Part shown: one piece after another, positions 19,991-31,523 of the stretch | How the letters are laid out: every line of letters begins with the position of its first letter | Position numbering within the stretch: position 1 is the first letter of the stretch | Origin: Saccoglossus kowalevskii | Lineage: Eukaryota > Hemichordata > Enteropneusta > Harrimaniidae | Assembly: GCF_000003605.2 (NCBI RefSeq) | Contig: NW_003149765.1 | Location: forward strand, 988,496 to 1,023,414 | Reading direction: 5' to 3' | DNA: 34,919 nt | The notes under the pieces: generated by a model | Databases searched by the model: none | What the model saw: only the letters and a program-made list of their open reading frames with translations | What the model was told of the DNA's origin: nothing | Program-made: the position numbers and the translations under genes

Positions 19991-20999
19991 AGCAGTGAAA
20001 GAAACCCTGTCCAGTGAGTTCTGTGGGTGGCCCTCTCCATTGCGATAAGCAGGCCTTGCACTGTGACAATCAAACATCACTACTGAGCATTTTAAAATGT
20101 AATCTAGCTCATACCAAGAAAAAAGTTCTATCATGGCCAACCTCAATATGTGTTTTAGTCGCCCCGGGAAGAACAAGTTGGAAATATTTTCAACTTCACT
20201 GAATTAATGTAGTACAACATCATACAGAGTCAATCATATTCTCTCAAGTCTAATCATCATTCTCCCACCAATGGCGTGTGCTCCTGAACTATGAGATCAT
20301 ATTGGGCTAATGATTTAATCCACTTAAGGCATATCTCATCTTGCGTTGTCGTAATGTATATTAAGGGATGAGAGCCAACGGGATTTCAACATGCGCGTAT
20401 ACACATAACTAAATTTTTTCTTTGTTGAACTAAGAATATATGTGACCCAATATCAACACTTGTGCTTTTTCGTGGTTTTACTCATTAGGACTCTGAAACA
20501 AGTATTAGCGATTTTTCAGGGTTTCTGAGCGTGAATACTCAAAATTAATGACGTATTCTTGCTTTACATTACTAACTGTATTATATTTATATATATAATT
20601 TCTAGTATTTTGAGCAATGGTAAGGTCCTGTACTGGGACATAGTCGTTTCGCTATTAACACGAATAGATCGCCAGGCCCCTGTGGGTATGCTATATTAAA
20701 ATCCCACTCGCCGCTTATAGTACAGGCAAATGTTTACAATGAGATTTATTTTGGTGACCGAAGACAAATTTCTATAATGCTGCTGTACTGGGCATTGTCT
20801 CATTGCAAGCATTCGTGCATACGTTTTGAAAGGTTAACCTGGCGTTAATAGAATGGACAAATACCGCAACTTGTCTGCAAAGGAATGGCTTCTTAGCACG
20901 AGAGTTGTGCCATCACAGGTTGATTTTATAAATCGTTTGTTTTTTTGTGTATACAGAGACATCATTGGAATGCAATTTTGAAATGTGGATAGCTTCTAA
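19991..20999. other. Intergenic, nothing recognised
   Basis: No ORF, repeat or RNA gene that I can support. Confidence 0.45.
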
Positions 21000-21127
21000 T
21001 TAAAGGGCTGTGGTCGTCGCACCACGTCGTGCTGATATATGACTCATTGCGACCTATACAGCGCATTTAAAATACATTGTTTACGCGAAACGCTGTCATG
21101 CGCTGTGCGACGAACACCGCCCTTTAA
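21000..21127. mobile_element. TTAA-flanked MITE, diverged copy 2
   Basis: TTAAAGGGCTGTGGTCGTCG at the left end and the inverted GCGACGAACACCGCCCTTTAA at the right. The centre is the inverted, diverged form of the 16761 element. Length 128 bp with TTAA at both ends. Confidence 0.7.
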
Positions 21128-22284
21128 TATCATAGCCAACCGAGTTATCTTCTTAACTATTTGGGTTATTAAGTTACCAATGGTGCAAGTGTGTATATTA
21201 TGAGTACCTCTATCATTACAGCTTGAACATCGCAAAGTAGACATACATGCATTGAAATATAAACACTTTCACGGTTAATAACGTAAAATCTATTGCATTT
21301 TAGAGAATATCAAATTTTGAAGACTTTAAACACTGATATACAATATACATTCTTCAATATGTAATAATCTTGCATGGATTGTCCTATTTGTAAAACAAAA
21401 CAGTGGCCAATGTAGTTAATTATATTATTCATTGACCAATAATTGTGTTATGACAATAAATAATTTTCTTAAGTCGGCCGCCCTCACAGTTTTTTTTCTG
21501 AGGAGAACTCAGAAAAAAAGGCTCCCGGTAACATGTTTTGCTGCATGTACAGGTATGGGAATGCACTCCTTCAAAGGTAGGAGACACTTTATATTTCTTG
21601 TTTCTTTTTAATTTAACCCATCACTGTGTGTTTTATAATGTTGTCATACAGTTGTGTAGTTTATCTATGGCTGGTTATTGTTCCGTATCTCAAACAAATT
21701 AAAAAGTAGCTACCAATAATGGCGGGGACAAAATCCTACATTCAATGAAATGTGAAAAATGGTGTCTGGCTGTAAGCATATTGTAAAATGTTATGCAATT
21801 AAATTTCCTTACCGAAGGAAGTATGTTTGACAGAATTAAATTACTCTTCCTGTCATGCATGTCACTACTATTTTCATTTCACTGCTATATGTATTACTAC
21901 TTTTTCCTTCCACTATAAGTTCACACTACTGGCTGCGTATGTTGCTCTCATTATGTCGAACAGTAAAAATGAACCTAAATACTATTGCGCTCTGATTATT
22001 AATGTATAATGCATTGAGAAATGTACGTATCACACGTAATGACAGACATTGCCACACTTAATATGACTCAACACGGGTTATGTATAAAAAATACAGTAAT
22101 TAACACATTTAGTATATTCATTGTTCTGTGTCCTACTAGTGCGACAACTAACGTAAACACGGTGTTATGAATAACTACAGAGTTAGCACACCTATTCATT
22201 GGCTGTAAAATTCATAAACCGCCACTAGAGGGCGATATAGTCGTTGGAAGACCAAATGATTACTCAATGGATGCTCTGGTCCCA
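21128..22284. other. Intergenic, nothing recognised
   Basis: Includes a short hairpin-like word pair TTTTTTTCTGAGGAG / CTCAGAAAAAAAG (21488-21520) and otherwise plain AT-rich DNA. Confidence 0.45.
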
Positions 22285-23169
22285 CAGATAAAGTGTCACA
22301 ATTGATTTATTACATGTACATCAAAGATACAATTGATTTTATTAACAAAATCAAAAAAATACAAGTATTTAAAATCATACATACATAGCAAAGCTATCGA
22401 AGACACCACCATCACTTCAATGACTTGAAATAGTCAGTGACATCGATCTGTATCACTGAGTATGTAAATACCCAAATTTAACCTGAAAAGTCGTACATTT
22501 CAATTCATAACGACTATTATACCAACTTATGTATGGTCAGCGTGGGGTGAGTAGTCGCTCACAAAATTATTGACATTCTACGCATTGGAAAATCGACATG
22601 TTAGCAACATGTTACTCTGGAATGAATATATCCATACTTGGTAACCATTTTGTGTTGGCGGTTTTATGGTTTTGATACTACTATATCAGAAATAAATTAA
22701 ACCATTATGTAAGCTGACAACATGTCTTCTCATAGAAAAGAAAGTAAATTAATATGACTATAACATCACGTGTTGTTCATACTAACACCATTGTTTATCA
22801 CTGTCGTACACAAGACAGCCAAACAGGCTTCAACTATTGTTATTTGGAGCACTTGTGTAATGTCCCTAGCAAAGACGTTCTAGTTTGATTGATGGCACAT
22901 ACAAAAGCATCAAATCAGCATACCAGTTAATTGTACTAAGGAATTATTAAAGATTGCCCCAGATAATGTATCAGAGCATTAATGGCTATGTAAGGTAAAG
23001 CTGCACATATCTTAAACGTGATACTAGTAAACTTGGATATCTCAACAATAACACGGTGCATCCAAATTTAAAACTGGTGTATAGAATTGTAGAAGCATCG
23101 ATGGTATAATTATTGCAGTGTTTGATATATAATTACTTTAGTGGATAACTTGAACGTCATCCTGGTAGT
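22285..23169 (-). other. Putative 3' UTR of the fucosyltransferase-like gene
   Basis: On the minus strand after the TGA, AATAAA is found at 22343-22338 and 22311-22306, which would end the message near 22285. No other gene is visible in the interval. Confidence 0.45.
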
Positions 23170-23297
23170 TCACACTGGTAGACGAAAATTCATCGGTAGT
23201 CCCTTTAAGTCTCGTATGTCAATTGTTCCCTGTGATCGACAGTACTTTACAAACTGAGACCAATTCGATATGGCACAAGCAAAAAACAACTGCGCCC
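23170..23297 (-). CDS. Fucosyltransferase-like exon 5 and stop
   Basis: Acceptor GTCTCTCATACAG, phase 1 entry rebuilding Arg, TGA at 23172-23170. It encodes RAQLFFACAISNWSQFV, the expected C-terminal motif of the fold, then a short tail ending FRLPV. Confidence 0.8.
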
Positions 23298-26200
23298 CTG
23301 TATGAGAGACGAACATACGTTATGTAGAGTAAAACCAAGCAATACATACGTGTACATGATACTAGAATCATAATGTAATGTAATGTAATGTAATGTAATT
23401 TTGACTTACTGCACGCAAATTCTTGTTCAATCAATGACCATATATAGTTATCTTCCTTGTAGTTCGCCACATCCGAATTCACTGGGATGATATCATCTCG
23501 AGTATACAGGCGAACTGTTGTTCGTAAAAGTGGCAGAATCTCCTGTAGACACAGGAAACGGAAAACTTATAGGACAGCTAACAAAATGTATCACTGTGGA
23601 CATGGCACATACCACATAATAATGTACCATAAGTTAATGTACTACATACTTATACACCAAATTATTGTGTTAGTATCTGATTCGTACGGAGCAGTCTTTC
23701 TCCACTGTGGACACGCAATATATATAAAACAGGCACCATGTACTCTGAACCGCCATTTTTCTTTGTTATAGCGCGGTGGTCGTCGCGCAGCGCGTGTTCG
23801 AATTTCATGCAAATAAACAATGTATTTTACACGCGTTGTATACGTCGCTAGGAGTCCCATATCGAACAGGACGCGGCGCGACGACTGCCGTCCTTTAAAG
23901 CAGGAGAGTCGTCACCTGCGCATGCGGCAGACGGCCATAGCGTGTCGTTGTTTACAAACATGCGTCTACCCGTGAGCCTTTGCGTTTTTAGCGTGTGTTA
24001 TCGTCGCTTGGGACTCAATTCCCGCGCGTGCGCAGGTGACAACCCTTCCGCTTTAAATGCATAACCCAAATATTATAGTGCGCTTATTACACAGATAATT
24101 TTTAATATTGTTTCAATACATAGTGTAAAAATACTTGTTTGTACCTGTTCGTAGGGAGGATATGCGACATACAGACATTCCAAATCATGTGACTTCATAA
24201 TATTGGCAACTGATTTCACAATGACTGGTGTATAGTTCGACAGTAATCGCAGCTGTCCAATAATCGATTTACATTTGTCATAGTTTAAATAACGCTCTTG
24301 GCATCTGTTGAAAGAAATTGGATAATATTAATGTCAAATACAACAGGGGTGATCTAATCTCATGATATATGTGTATCACTTAGAGCGACGTTGGCATCTG
24401 AAGGTCTCATGCCACCAATCACCCTATCCAGCGTTCGTAACACAAATCATCGCGTTTCTTTCTGAAATCCAGTGTGTGAGGGCGTACTTCAATTATGTGA
24501 CGCTTTGTTTATTGACCTGTGGATCTGGACAAGTTTGAAGGTAGAAAGACTGGCAAATCTATATGTTTTTTTACATCTATTTTGTAGCAGATTGAGCTGG
24601 CGAACATGTGTTTTTATGCCCAGAATTATTTACATACATGTGGTTTCAACAAATTATAACGATATTTTGTAATGTATTTTTTTTAAGAAATTCACCCAAA
24701 CGCTAACATTATCGTCCATGGCGTTCTAATTAGTGGTATGAGCCCTGATGTTACAGTACGTAAACTGCCATTTTTTACTGTTGTTGGTTAAATATATATA
24801 ATGTGTTATTAAAAAAATCATCATAATGGCATTGTTACAAATACAGATGTTTCAGTAAAAACTTAAAAGTTTGATCGAATTCAATCAATTTAAATACAAT
24901 ACGCGAAATAAAATAAAATAGAATCAAGAAAGGAATGTTTACAATTATTGTCACAGGGCACGGGATTATATATTTGAAAGTATACATATATATAAATTAT
25001 ACCTACTTTTCCCCTGTTCTATTACGCCAATGCATAACAGCGAACTTTTTTCCGTCACAAATCTGTCCAATCACCTGGTCCACAGCCCCCATGATGTACG
25101 GTGCCTTTACGAGATGGCGGTTGACTCGAGTGTACACATCGTCCGAAACATTCATATTGAAACGAAGAGCCCATGGATTTACTACTACAAGACATTGAAA
25201 TTTATGTGATTCGGCGAGACGAATGCTTATGTCACCGGTGTAATTGGCAATATCTCGTCTTCCTGGAAGTGTTAACCCGTACATTTGATGTAGCAGATTT
25301 CGGTGAGTCATGTAACCTTCGACGAGACCAGGGTGCATCGGTTCTCGGAAAAGCCTGCTAAGAATCAAATTATCACCAGTCAAATTGCTGCCACAGTCTC
25401 GTTGAAACTCGTCGGTCGTTGCCAAGGGTAACAATTTTTTAAGCTTTTCATAGTCGAAAGTATCAGTGAAATTCCGTATGCCAGGCGTCTTCCTGTCATG
25501 TTTATGCAAATTTGTCAAGCCATGTTTGCGAAATGGTACCATCACGATTGCACGTTGTTGGTGCACCGCCAAACATATTGCTAGACGAAAGTTATCATAC
25601 AACCAGTTGGGACCACCTCCATGGAAAAACACAGGTAATATATACCGCCGTTTTGATTCGCTGGGCTCTTCCCGAGAAAGGTATTCTTCTGACCAATCAG
25701 CTATGCTAACACTGTCTTTGGTGTTAAGTTGTTTCAATTTGGACACAATCGGTTGGATTCCGGGAGTCGTTAATTCTGATTCCAACTGTTCTTCAAGCAG
25801 ATTTTCGCGTAGCGTATATACCTAATCAAATGCAAACAAGTATGTCATTCTATGATCGGCATGATGCAGGTTAGGCATATGCCCAACAAAAACATTGTAT
25901 TATATTCAGTGTCGTCATATCTCATTGATCCTAGCATTATGCCCAGCACTGGTTCTGTCCACATTGCCAATGTTACCAATGTTTATGTTCTCACTTTATA
26001 TTAGCCTCGTATACATATGAGTTTATCAGTTCCCCCTTTTCGTTACAAACTACTGAAAGCGCTCCTAGTGTTCTTCCTAAACCGCTCAAAACTAAAATAG
26101 CACTATATATTACAAAGCCAACCGGAAAAAATAAATTAAGCTGTTGTTAAATAGGTCAAATCTATATACATGTATGTTTTATAAAACATCGCATTCAAAT

Positions 26201-29200
26201 TCTGCAAACGCACACAAATAATAATACACGCTGGTCAAATAAATCATTAGATATTGAAAATTAAATGTTTTTTTTTATATATTCCGAATTAAACACATGT
26301 TTTAAATATGCGCAATATTATTTTTTTCGCGTATATTTAGGAAAACCTCTTATGGTTATAATATACTTTGCAGAATACGGCTGCTTTGCCGCAAACATGA
26401 GCACAAATGAAATACACATTAGCTCCATCACAAATTGTCGCTCGTCATTGTCAGTACACATCTCAAGGGCGACGTATTATTTTCGCAGAACAGTAACAGA
26501 ACCAACAATCACTTCCTTAGTCTCTTGTGAATTCACTCAAACAATTCAGTCAATTCTTCGACATCTGCTTCGCAAAAGACAGCCATTTTGATACATGCAA
26601 AGGTATTCACAAATTCAATTAAATTGGCATTAATACTATAACAAAATTACGTTATCTTCATTCAAAAACGAGGGTGCAGAATAGTGATATATTAATAACA
26701 ACATACAAATTTCATAGTTGTCAAGGTGATAACTGTACTAGATTGAATCGAATATTAAATGGATAATCAATGAAACCCAGAACAAAAATCAAACATGTCT
26801 GAACCCACTCTATAGTTCCCGAATGTTCCATATTGAAGGGGAGGTCAAGCCAAACAACATAATGCTCCCCAAGGAAAAATCCCCACAAATGTAGAAGAAT
26901 GCAATTTGCAGTTTTTGTATATCATTTTTCTTTCTCTAGATATTCGACTTTTCACCAATATTTTGTAGTTCGCCATCTTGATTCTCAAGCAAAGGACTTT
27001 GGGTAAAGTCTAGATACCATATCCACAGTTGTGAAAAATTGAGAAAATGCTTTCATCTATAACATTAGAAATACTGATGCGAATTTGTTAAAATTGTTGG
27101 TGTGCAAATAAATCATGTATATCATTATAGTAATGGAAATTAGAATGTTACAAATACACATAAAGTGAAGATATTGGCACAAACGTAAACAATTAAAAAT
27201 CATTATTTTAGTCGTTAAAAATAGAATGACACTTTTGAGTCCCCCTTTGTGGCCAACATCGATACATTGTATACAATATTAGGAAATTTGAGCATTTTGT
27301 AGAAAAACACGAAAATGCATATTTTCAGCACTGTTGCCATAACAACTAATTTATATGCATGTTTGGCACTGGTACATGTATGCTACTATGTTTTAAACTG
27401 TCAGCCAATTTGAAGTTCAACTTTTGAAGTTATAGATGAAATCATTTCCTCAATTTATGTTTGTCAGAAATTGAGAAAATGAAAACCTTTGAAGTTATAG
27501 ATAAAAGCAATACTGGTAAAAAGTTGAATATCTAGAGAATGATATAAATAGACTGTAAATTACATGTCCTTACATTTGCCGAGCTCTTTTATCTGGGAGT
27601 ATTATGTACAACGAGTACAAACTGAGACGTTACTCAGCTTTAACTAAATTAAAGTAATTTCTTTGGTAATTTGTAGGTATCGAAGGAATCACCTATGATG
27701 ATTAGAAGAGCGCATTGGGTTGTGGGAAAATCAAAGATTATCAACACAAACATCGCACATCCGCGGCGCAACGATCACTGCCCTTTAAACTTTGCATGTA
27801 CTGAATGCTTGCTTGAGGTAAGAAATTCCAATTATGGTTAGTTAGTTATTTGCATTCCTATTTCTTCATTCAAAAAGTGCCTTCCCAAATCAAAAAAAAC
27901 GAAAATTTGCCCTTCTCTGGTAATTGTCTGAATTGACAAAGAAAAATACCTAACACGTTTGAGCTTGTCACTATTATGAACAAAAAAATACTTATTACCC
28001 CCCCCCCCCCGAGTGGCAGACATGACACGCCAGCTTTGAAAAGATTATAGGGTTTCTAGTATAGGGTTTGGAGTCATTCTGCTTTGTGTCGTAATTTTGC
28101 TCCACAAAACGTGTTATAGTGCTCCTTAGTGAATGGGTTTTTATCATTTTAGCAATTGAGTTATTCCCTAGAAACAATTCTCTCATTTCACGTTGAATAA
28201 GACAAAGACGAAAAGCACATTATCTTTTTCATGTGATTTAAAAAAAAAAATTATTCCATATATTGTATCACAGTAAATATGTCCTTGTATTTCGAAAATC
28301 GTATCCAACAGTTGAACGAGAAATAAGCGATTTGTAATAATTATAGTTCTTGTTATGTCGAATTCACAGATTAATACTGATTGTTTTGATGAAATTCCTT
28401 GACATTCTTCTTAATATATTTTATTTTATACTGTAGTAAAAATGTACTTCGAAAACAAAACACGAAATAAAAGAATGTACGTATTTTGACTGAAAAGTTG
28501 AATGTTATCGCCATATGTTAACCAATGAGCAGTGCCGTAAAACATTCATAACGTGATTAAAGTTTTCAAAATCAGGACATAATCATTACAAGCATTCCCC
28601 ATAGATCGCGATTTCGCTATTTATTGAAGGGCTTTGTTGACTGCTGTTGTTTACAGACTGTCCCAGAGACAGGACATGACAGTTTATAAGGTAACGTCGT
28701 CTGCATGTAACCGATCAGTAGCAGCCGATGCCATATATGTACATTTGTTTGTATCTCAGTTGAGTAACCCATGCCAACGTGAGTGACCAGCCTGTGCGGA
28801 AAAATAGTAGCAGTAGTCTTCCGTTGTCTTCACCGAAGTGCCAAGTTGCATCTAGCGGAATTATTATGTGTGAACTTTATGCCATTACGTAACAGTTTAG
28901 GGACGACGTCAACAGATCTATATCGAATAACAAACTTATTTGCTTTAGTTTGGGGGTGGGGGTGACCTCAAAAAGTTTCCATCCTACAAAAACGATTTTA
29001 TTTTTTAATGAAGTCAAGTTCGTTCGTAGTTCGTTTTGTTTGTTTTTCTATCCGATCATAGACAAAAATAACAGAAAATGAAAAAAAAACACCCAAGACG
29101 AGAAAATAGTTTGGTTCGAGTGTAAATATAAGCGTCAAATGAGGTCAATTTCAGGGCATGGGGCTAGAGCATGCGCAGAACCCAGAGAAGTAGTTTGCGC

Positions 29201-31521
29201 ATGCGTATATTTCTCTTCATTATTACAACCAACTGCTATGCCATACTGCTGTCCGATTATCAATTTGTATAGTCTGACGCCATAATCAATGTTTATCAAG
29301 TAAGTTTTAGTGGGGGGGGGATAAGAGTTTTTTATCCTACATTGAACTTCTGAGGTTGCTTAATGCAGAAGTTTGCCAGGAAAAAAAATCTCTAAAAGTT
29401 GAATAATTTGATCTCTTTTAATGGCATGTGAATGTTTCCTTAAATCACGTAATATAATAATATTTCCCTGATGCATTTTAAATAGAACACGGAAAGTAAT
29501 TAAGCCATGCATTACACATGCATATTACATTCTTTTCACTCAGTTCTTGCGTGTAACTCGCCATATGTGCGTATGTATTACCGATCAACGTGCACAAATA
29601 TCAGACATGGTTGTTATTTTGTTTCACGCTAACAATGTTGAACCTAAGTGGAAGTTATGATGATATGTGGGAAATGGTATTACCGGTTTGATACACTTTT
29701 AATGTGTCATTACTATTAGTTTACAAATAATCGTGATCTTTTGATGCGCACAATATGCACTGACTTGTATATTTCACCGTGCATCTAAATGCATAATTCA
29801 TTTTCATGTTATCTATGGTCATTTTCTATGTTTAGGTCTCGTGACTACATGTGAAATATTAGTTGATTGAAAACGATTCTGGATTGTATAACCGCCCACT
29901 GTCAAACTAAGCGTGGTCTCAAAGATGTTTAAAACAAATGTTGTATGTCTCTGTGTGTTATTTACTTGGTAAGGCGCCGTGACACGAACCAAACAGGATT
30001 ACGGTTAATGGTATGCCATGTGTGCTCGTCTCACGCTATGTGTGTGACAGTTACTGGGGAGAGTCTAACAATATTTACCACACTATGATGTATGCTATAA
30101 TCATGTCTACAAAAAGAATAATCATCTTGTTTAGGGGTGAATCTTTAGAACGAAAGGCAATGGCAGAAAAACTATTCAAAAAATATTTTTCGTTTACTTA
30201 ATTTTGTGCAATTGTTTGTTTCAATGATGAGTTTGCTGTAATTGGAGTTTACTCTGTGTTGAATAGGTTTTTTTTGTCTGAGATTTAAGTTTGCAGTTTT
30301 TTTCCAGAATTATCTCTGTACAATTTGTTTCTAATTCTGACTTCGCCCCCTATAGTGCCCAATGGTTGACCCCTAATGTATCGCGTACTTTCCCTGTCGC
30401 TATGCGGAAATCGTTTGAAAACGGATTATTTGTAATGACCCGTACGGAGAGCCGACTGAGGAATAATATGTGCAATCTTTTGTTTAGTCAGTTTTTTTAA
30501 AAGTCCCAGTTGGTGTCACGATTATTCAAAATAAATAGCTGGTGTCGACGTAGTTGTAGTTTGAAATATTGTTATTACAGCGACGGCAATGATTTGGTGG
30601 CAGTGCGTTAAGTGTAACTGGGAGCGCGTCTGCTTATATAGTGTCGAGGCTCAATTGCTGCGGTCGTTGGAATCTCGCTTGTTTTAAATCCTGTATAAGA
30701 TACACTGATTAGTGTGTGTAGCGATATAAATTAAAACATCAATCGATTACATGTAATCACCGACATATATTGAACGCACTAAGCAGTGTTCGTGCAGTCG
30801 CACATGCAGCAGTTATTGGTGAACGTAGTAACAGGTGATCAAAATTCCTCAAACACTTGATTATTGTTTTCATTATGAGCGATACTCTGGACAGTATCCC
30901 TAGAATTGTAAAAACATTTATTCATGAATAAATACTGATAACTCATGTTTTTAGAATACGCAAGTTACTCTCGTGGCTTAAACAGCTATAGATTAAACAA
31001 CGTGTGGATAATGGAACGCACATGAATCAACTTTTTTAGAAAGAATATTTTCCCGATACATTTCACTAGTAACAACTCAACCACATGTTTGTTCAGTGAA
31101 TATGTGTATTGAATGGAAGGACATCTGTTTTATTTAGGGTACAGGGTTGCATTACTGTAACAAATGAAATAATTTGAAAATGAAACGTGAAACGCATTTC
31201 GAGTCGTTATATATATCCACTCGAGGTATCATATTGTTGTCGTCATACGTCTGGTGTCGTGTTCGGCATAAACGGCATCTACCTACTTACTCAAGAACAA
31301 ACACCACTGCCAATATACATACAGTAACATGTCGGATGGCTCAGTATCACCAATGTCCTTACCTTTTCCGCGTTAAAATCAACACCCGGCGATGTAACAA
31401 TTTCGTCCTTAGAAGCTAAATTCACGGAAGCACTAAAATCGTAGCTGATGAGTAAAAAGACGAAAGATACGGAGAAGAATACCAGTGACCAAGCAAAAAG
31501 ACGAAATTGCATCTGCATCAT
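23170..31521 (-). CDS. GDP-fucose O-fucosyltransferase-like type II membrane protein (5 coding exons)
   Basis: Coding join on the minus strand: 31521-31363, 25821-25007, 24304-24145, 23542-23410, 23297-23170; 1395 nt, all phases match, 464 residues. It has a short cytosolic tail, a signal anchor (LFAWSLVFFSVSFVFLLIS, about 8-26), a stem, then the catalytic region: HGGGPNW at 120-126 followed by a hydrophobic-helix pattern (NFRLAICLAVHQQRAIVMVPF), HWRNRTGEK at 317-325 (the H-x-R motif whose Arg contacts GDP-fucose in O-FucT enzymes), CLYVAYPPYE at about 368-377, and SLIEQEFAC...ISNWSQFV at about 414-439 as the C-terminal nucleotide-binding part. Several N-x-S/T sites (NFT, NLT, NYT, NVS, NRT) fit a lumenal protein. 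Likely Golgi/ER; acceptor unknown. Not a clear POFUT1 or POFUT2 orthologue, and it lacks a KDEL-type tail. Confidence 0.7.
23371..23398. repeat. TAATG microsatellite
   Basis: Five and a half perfect TAATG units, starting about 10 bp inside intron 4 from the exon 4 donor. Confidence 0.95.
23410..23542 (-). CDS. Fucosyltransferase-like exon 4
   Basis: Acceptor GTGTCTACAG after a pyrimidine-rich stretch, phase 0 entry, phase 1 exit at TGCA|GTAAGT. It encodes EILPLLRTTVRLYTRDD and NYIWSLIEQEFAC. The closer AG at 23513 was rejected because it breaks the frame. Confidence 0.8.
23766..23898. mobile_element. TTAA-flanked MITE, copy 3, in intron 3
   Basis: Nearly identical to the 16761-16893 copy (same TGGTCGTCGCGCAGCGCGTG start and central sequence). 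The left TTAA has decayed to TTAT; the right TTAA at 23895-23898 is intact and is also the left end of the next element. Confidence 0.75.
23895..24056. mobile_element. Second TTAA-flanked inverted-repeat element in intron 3
   Basis: 162 bp from TTAA to TTAA. Inverted ends share GTCACCTGCGCATGCG (left) and GTCACCTGCGCACGCG (right, read inward). Unlike the first family in its centre, but it also uses TTAA. It ends about 90 bp from exon 3. Confidence 0.7.
24145..24304 (-). CDS. Fucosyltransferase-like exon 3
   Basis: Acceptor TCTTTCAACAG, phase 2 entry, phase 0 exit at CAG|GTACAA. It encodes CQERYLNYDKCKSIIGQL and LECLYVAYPPYEQ. Too short to stand out alone; found by phase matching. Intron 2 (24305-25006) holds nothing recognised. 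Confidence 0.78.
25007..25821 (-). CDS. Fucosyltransferase-like exon 2: main catalytic exon
   Basis: Enters in phase 0 after TTTGATTAG with VYTLRENLLEEQ and ends in phase 2 at GAAAA|GTAGGT. Residues 54-325, carrying the HGGGPN and HWR motifs. The open frame runs on from exon 1 without a stop. Confidence 0.8.
26857..27607. mobile_element. Foldback element with long inverted arms in intron 1
   Basis: ACATAATGCTCCC at the left edge pairs with GGGAGTATTATGT at the right edge. Arms continue imperfectly for over 100 bp, including CTCTAGATATTCGACTTTT (from 26934) against the inverted CTCTAGATATTCAACTTTT (near 27520-27540) and AATTGAGAAAATG words inside. About 751 bp, no coding capacity, target duplication unclear. 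Confidence 0.65.
27752..27788. mobile_element. Half-copy of the TTAA MITE family
   Basis: CGGCGCAACGATCACTGCCCTTTAA matches only the right end of the 16761-type element; the left part is missing or unrecognisable. Confidence 0.55.
31363..31521 (-). CDS. Fucosyltransferase-like exon 1: signal anchor
   Basis: Starts MMQMQF; ATG at 31521 is the first of three close Mets. Ends in phase 0 at AAG|GTAAGG. A consensus acceptor CATTTCTCCCAG lies one base before the ATG, so a non-coding 5' exon probably exists upstream. Confidence 0.7.
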
Positions 31522-31523
31522 AC

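Larger units (their letters stand above)
25822..31362 (-). other. Intron 1 of the fucosyltransferase-like gene
   Basis: Phase 0, 5.5 kb. Contains the foldback element and the MITE half-copy. Other items are a run of 13 C (27998-28010), a run of 9 G (29312-29320), and two GCATGCGC words near 29170 and 29200 (NRF1-like). No nested gene is supported. Confidence 0.6.

Noticed and set aside
23371-23398. Short regular repeats considered as a CRISPR-like array
   Set aside because: Perfect 5-bp units with no spacers, in a eukaryotic intron; simple microsatellite.
25173-25825. Three plus-strand ORFs of 62-119 codons
   Set aside because: Antisense shadows of exon 2 of the fucosyltransferase-like gene.
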